This document shows, piece by piece, positions 46,970-64,000 of a stretch of DNA of 64,000 nucleotides. A program made the position numbers and the translations under genes. The first letter of the stretch is position 1. Each line of letters starts with the position of its first letter. Under the pieces are notes generated by a model. That model was given only the letters and a program-made list of their open reading frames with translations, made no database searches and was not told the DNA's origin. This DNA is from Cristatella mucedo (lineage: Eukaryota; Bryozoa; Phylactolaemata; Cristatellidae), in contig WPIO01000018.1 of assembly GCA_009760855.2 (NCBI GenBank), positions 3,038,001 to 3,102,000 on the forward strand. Reading direction: 5' to 3'.

Positions 46970-47825
46970 TGATCAAGCTACATGGTTAGCTAGGCACTTT
47001 GTCTGCTTATTATATCTACCCAGTCCAGATTCACGCACACAGTTTCTTGTAAAGAGTTTGATATTAAAATTGCTTATTTTAATAAAATGTTATCAGATTT
47101 AACATTAGAATGTAGGCATGGTGAGCGTTCAGTAAATAAGTTGCCGTAGTGTATTCCGGTGGTTTAATAAATGACATAAGTAAAGTTATCGCACTACTTC
47201 CATAGCTCAGAAAAACCTTCCCCTGATACATGATTTGCATGAGCTGCCAAACAGTGAGGAAGATTCCTAATTAAATCTACACGCGATTAGTATGTGGGAT
47301 ATAACTTGAAAGCTCGTGCCAAACTCTCGCCATCACCTGCCTTTCAGATATCTGAGCTGTGTTCAGGTTTACAAATCATAACTTAATTTTACTTAATTAA
47401 ATTTTGAAATAATTTCTAGCGACACCCTTTACAATATTTAGTTGGTCTGTGAGGCCGAGGTGAGTCTATAGTTTGCCTATCGAATACTTCTAAAATAATC
47501 CAGAAAATCTCGTGCCTCGACTTTTGTGCATTACCTGGGCTAATAGCCAAATGGTGCTTATTACTAAAATATTCCTAATCGAGAGCTCATATCCACATGA
47601 CGTGACTCATTTTCTTGCACCTAATTGCATCTGCGATAATTGAAAGTTAAAAATGCAAGACAACTGAAGGCTCACTGGCTCGTGCCCGAGGGAACATGCC
47701 CTTATAAAAAGAAATCATTATATAAACTAGCACAGCACTGCCTCTGATGAATTTAAATGAACAAGTCGTGGACTGTGAAAGTTCCAATTTTTCCCTCACC
47801 TTTCAGAGCCCAAAGAATATATAAT
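46970..47825. other. No gene seen
   Basis: AT-rich sequence with no coding region or recognisable repeat. Confidence 0.5.
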
Positions 47826-47962
47826 TCGCTTGTACAGCACCGTAAGAGAACTTAATCTTGACTCGTGCGCTTCACATATGCCAACGTGCTAATGCCCACG
47901 ACGTCGGCCCGACTTTGGCCGACGTCGAGCACCTTAGACACTGGACCAAACCAGCTTGTGTC
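47826..47962 (-). mobile_element. SINE with tRNA-like head and LINE-A tail
   Basis: Clearest SINE of the window. The minus strand reads gctggtttggtccagtgtct, then aaggtgctcgacgtcggcc (tRNA-like head), then catatgtgaagcgcacga and ttaagttctcttacggtgct, the LINE-A terminal hairpin region. Mobilisation by LINE-A is the expected relationship for such a shared tail (inference). Confidence 0.72.
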
Positions 47963-48449
47963 CTTTGCTCACTTTCTTTTTCATTCATCAACTAATTTTC
48001 TTATCAGCAGGAGTGGACCTGTCAAATAGTCAAACGTACGAATTCATATAAGCAGTTGACTAGTTGCTAGGAAGCTGACGCTAGTCAAATGCAGTTGAGA
48101 GAGTCGTGCGCTCGCAAGCGGCACGAGGTTTCTTAAAATAACCATCCTTGAGGTTCGCGACTCTGACAAATCACCTAGTTTACAGCCAGTTCAAGGATAT
48201 AAAACTATAAGAAAATGGAGGCCCGACTAGTGTGTCATCATTAATTATTATTCATTGCTGTCAAAGCTTTTTTGCAGTAAATTTAAGCTGACTAGGAAGA
48301 GATTCATTCTCTCAGGGTGCTGTAACGTGTCTCACTATCACTGTTTGGCAGATCGAAGCTATAATGTTTCTCTGCATTCATTGACAGCACAAAGTAATAG
48401 AAATCAAAAAACAAATCCAATTAATTAATATCCCACGTCAAGATAACTG

Positions 48450-48575
48450 AATCTCCATCAATACTCTTCTCAAATGTCGCAAGGCTAACGCTGACGACCT
48501 AGGTCATCAAAGGACACCACGTAGACCTCGATATTCAAAGTTGAGCACCTTAAGCCATTGGCTAAACAAAAGGTT
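48450..48575 (-). mobile_element. Degraded SINE of the same family
   Basis: The minus strand shows ttgtttagccaatggcttaa, gtgctcaac, a spacer, and a decayed tail ending near gattcagttatc. Matches the head order of 47826-47962 with many changes. Confidence 0.5.
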
Positions 48576-49021
48576 CCTTATCAAAGAAGATCCTAATGGC
48601 TTTCCCTCTCAGTTCATGAAAATTAGCTCCTCCATGGCGGAACTATCTTTCTTTCAGATGGTTATTCGGCAGACCTATGATCCCAGTGTCGGAATTAGAT
48701 AGTGCATACAAGGCCATGCTCACTTTGCAGTCATAATGAAGCGTTATCCTAAGGGATCTTGGATGCATTTCGGTGCGGACATTGTGTATATTATCTTTCC
48801 CAACTAACGAGCTTCCTTGCCAGCTTAGATACCATGCAGGAAAGATATTTAATTCTCCTAAAGTGCTAATAAATTATCTTACCTTGATTAATGTCCAGAA
48901 ATCTAACCTCGTGAGTATGAAGCAGTTATAGATTATCTTAAGCAGATTTTTTGGTAAGATTAGATTAGCATTTGGAACTTTAGCAGATTCAACATCCTAA
49001 TATCTATACATATAATGTATA

Positions 49022-49130
49022 ACTCATTTTTATAGCACCCCAAGATAACTTAATGTCTATTCAGGCGCTTTATATACACCTCGTGGCTCGAGCACACGAC
49101 ACTCAGCACTCGTTTGACAAGGGCTCTAGG
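49022..49130 (-). mobile_element. Degraded SINE tail
   Basis: Contains tatagcaccccaagataact and tcaggcgctttatatacacc, the LINE-A/SINE 3' end on the minus strand, and a poor head sequence near 49090-49130. Confidence 0.5.
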
Positions 49131-49159
49131 CCAACTTTAATAAAAGACGCGAAAATTTA

Positions 49160-50054
49160 TTGTAACTCATACTCATCGAACGCCCCAACCTTGCAGCTGG
49201 ACTGAAAGACTTTGCTTTATAAGTTGGTGATACAGTTGTGTGATTGTAACCCATAACCACATGCTCTTTGATGCATGCTTACATTTAGAAGTTTTATTAA
49301 GAAGACTGCATCCGCAGCTAGACATCACTTCCGATCATATTATAAGATTGTAGGCTATCGATCGTGAGGGTTTTCTAAAAATCTAATCAGCTTCCTATTT
49401 CTACCTAGGCTGGTTAACTGCATTTATGTTTGAGATGAGCTACCGGAATGAGCCATTAAGCCTTAACAGCTGATGATTTCAGCATATTTAAAATGCCTAG
49501 GAAGAGATGGGGTTCTCTGAGAGGGCTCTATCAAAGCTATTTATAATAAGAATATTATTATTATTCATACAAAAACCCAGGACCTTTAGTCCGGTGCAAT
49601 CGTTACTAAAGCAGCTCCAACGGCTCCTATTTGACCGATGGATGCAGAGCAAATGATTACACTTACCCAAAGGGACTGATACGGCTTGCCTGTTTATACC
49701 TAGCTGCCTTTTGCAATAGTTTCAGCCTCCTCGTGTGCTCAGGTTATCTATTGTCGCTAAAGTTTAAAGTACATGAAGTAGCCATTCTATTCCTTCGGCC
49801 TAAAGACAGTTGGCGATAGAAACTATGGATCTGCAGGTCCTGGAACTTGGATCTCACAATTCCTAGTCAACGACATTTGCTCTCCTACGGCCGACTTTCG
49901 CACATTATTTCATTTAGTCATGAAGGGCTACTTTCATGCTGCTTACTTCCTCGACTGCCGTCCTGCGAAAACTATGCATCTTACTCTCATATTTGCACTT
50001 GATTAAATTTTCTGATTACCTTATATATATATTATATATATTATATATAAAATT

Positions 50055-50097
<43 letters not shown>

Positions 50098-50130
50098 AAG
50101 CTGCTGAGGCTTTGAGTGTGCAAAACAATA
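49160..50130 (+). mobile_element. Very degraded LINE-B with internal insertions
   Basis: Recognisable pieces in order: the GLKDFAL-type region at 49195, 'agaagactgcatccgcagct' at 49300, 'gatggatgcagagcaaatga' at 49635, 'agacagttggcgatagaaac' at 49804, and the 3' end to about 50130. A LINE-A/SINE tail (49485-49560) is inserted in the middle and an AT microsatellite (50020-50094) has grown near the 3' end. Probably among the oldest copies here. Confidence 0.72.
50020..50094. repeat. (AT)n microsatellite
   Basis: tatatatattatatatatta followed by a pure AT run of about 38 bases, inside the LINE-B relic. Confidence 0.93.
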
Positions 50131-50134
50131 TTAT

Positions 50135-51156
50135 TCTTCATAACTAGCACTTAGTCACGTATTCCATAAAACTGCGTAACACGTTTTAGTAATTCATTTT
50201 GTGACTTGAATAAGGACAAGAAGTAGCTACAGCTATACAGTCATCACTCTGCAGACCTACCAGAGTCAGACAAACGATACAATTTCATTCCCTAGTTGTT
50301 GACAGGACAATTCTGATAAGTTCTGGTGTGGATTTTTATGAATACCTGGCCCTCTTAAACAGTGGAGTCTTTGAAAACCCATTGGAAACAATGTAAGATT
50401 CTGCCAAACTGGTTACAAAGCACAATTTAAGTTTACCGGTTGTGGTGAGCCGAATGGGAGAAAAGTGATAATAAAAAAAAATATATTTTAAGCGGTTTCG
50501 GCGAAAGCGCCACCACTCTTCGACCTGATTTGGAATAAAAAAAATCTCAGAATGCCCTTCAATATAGCGAAAGGTTTCGTGCAGCCCAGAGCTCCAGGCC
50601 CCTCGAGCCGTAAGCTGGCCCGTGCCGGGCACCTGTCATAAACAGGTAGCAAATTCTGTCTATCTGGGCAACTGATAGTAGCAGTACACTTAACTATCAG
50701 GTTGGCGTGACCGGATCGACAGCTGGTGGACAGAGCGGTACGAGCGTCTCCTGCGATTAGAGTCACCAACAGGAAGATTTAAGCGCCTCCGAGACTGCAC
50801 ATATCATCCACCAAGTACTAGAGGAGACAAGCAATCTCTCAGCAGCCACAGGTATCGATTTAACGAAAGCCCGAGTACAGCTTAAGCTTAGAGTTTGCTA
50901 CATACAGCTAATCTAAACGAGGATGAGATGCATATTCATTTCTAAGGGTTCGATGAAAGGAGTCTGGCGAAGTCTGGGGTCACTTGGCGTGCCTAGATAA
51001 CAACTTGGTCTAAGGGCACACAAGGCGAATCAAATCAGCAAATAGTGCTGGTCTCGGCTGCCTGATAGGCTGAGACAATAATTGGTTCACTCAGCCTTCT
51101 CGTTCCCTCAGCTCGTCAATAGCCCAGCCTTTAGCCAGCTTCTTCCGTCGTTAGCC
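50135..51156. other. Upstream region of the sulfotransferase
   Basis: No coding region supported; the minus-strand frames at 50336-50769 have no known domain. No TATA box is seen in the 130 bases before the start codon, so the promoter cannot be placed. Confidence 0.4.
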
Positions 51157-63402
<12,246 letters not shown>

Positions 63403-64000
63403 GTAAATATATAAATCACTATAGAATGAAAACTTTCCTGATGCTATTTTAAAATTGACGCCGCATGAACAAGTATAAGATTGTTATTAGAGCCTTGACG
63501 TTGCACCCCTGCATAAGTCAATGTTTCCAAAAAAGATTACATGGTAGCGAAAGCTCGTCGATAATTTTACATGGTTGCATTATACTTAACTTCAAAGACC
63601 TTCTGATTCATGCCGAGGGCAGCATAGTTATTACCTAGCGACTGTGGGCAGTAAACACTTTAAATGAATGATAAAAACGCAAGTTAAATGTTATTAATTA
63701 CAATAACCTCATTAATTTCCCATCTGCAGAGCTTACGCAACTATCAAATAGTTAGTTTTTAATAAATTATTGCCTATAAAAAAGTAAAAGCAGTTCTTGC
63801 TGAAGCTGAGCCCTTCAGTTTTTCAAGAATTGCATAAAAAAAACTTTGCCTCAAGCTTGAAGCTGGGAAAACATAGTCTGCTAACTTACCGTTGCTAGTG
63901 CATTCATCGCGCATCTGGGAAGTTTATTGCTGGCATTCGTAGTGCCAGAAAAGCATGTTATTTGCGAAGTCTTCTCTTGGTAACGTAGGTAGACTCAAAA
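63403..64000. other. Start of sulfotransferase intron 6
   Basis: Begins gtaaatat after the codon split in RKG. No acceptor followed by a GDWK-type segment is visible before the window ends, so the last exon lies to the right. Confidence 0.7.

Noticed and set aside
51082-51156. Upstream extension of the sulfotransferase N terminus
   Set aside because: The frame is open to 51082 but that codon is TTG; the first ATG is at 51157.

Overview
The window is nuclear DNA of an invertebrate animal (metazoan). The reasons are a spliced cytosolic sulfotransferase gene with animal-type exon boundaries and GT..AG introns, TATA boxes and AATAAA signals, many 5'-truncated L2/CR1-type LINEs, tRNA-derived SINEs, and abundant CA/GA/AT microsatellites. 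I cannot name the species or phylum. Only three genes look intact: two copies of a small secreted asparagine-rich peptide gene (25672-26505 and 44136-44926) and one sulfotransferase that runs off the right edge (51157-63402, last exon missing). The rest is old duplicated DNA and repeats.

Layout, left part (about 2.6-46.6 kb): at least four diverged tandem copies of one large segment, called here unit 0 (2.6-8.85 kb), unit 1 (9.44-16.0 kb), unit 2 (17.5-31.0 kb) and unit 3 (33.2-46.56 kb). Each carries, or once carried, one copy of the two-exon asparagine-rich peptide gene (called here NRP; not an established name). Exon 1 is a signal peptide. Exon 2 is two poly-Asn tracts around a GGFPR spacer, then a G-K-R site and a Ser/Thr/Ala-rich tail. 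Units 2 and 3 hold open copies. Unit 1 is a pseudogene whose exon 2 is split by a LINE, and unit 0 has lost exon 1 and the core of exon 2.

Two LINE families dominate. LINE-A is L2-like: its 3' end can fold as a hairpin and is followed by a (TTA)n-type tail. LINE-B belongs to the same broad clade but has an (ATTAC)n tail. Insertions shared between units predate the duplications and private ones postdate them, so the locus can be dated in layers. SINEs near 32.8, 47.9, 48.5 and 49.1 kb have a tRNA-like head and the LINE-A 3' end. An unclassified repeat of about 250-300 bp ('repeat beta') occurs five times. One LINE-B copy contains a minisatellite of about 950 bp that grew from its own coding sequence.

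Right part (46.6-64 kb): a LINE/SINE graveyard, then the sulfotransferase with a 4.0-kb first intron and a 6.9-kb fifth intron full of LINE copies, including a LINE-B nested in a LINE-A. The NRP cluster and the sulfotransferase show no evident functional link; they are neighbours only.
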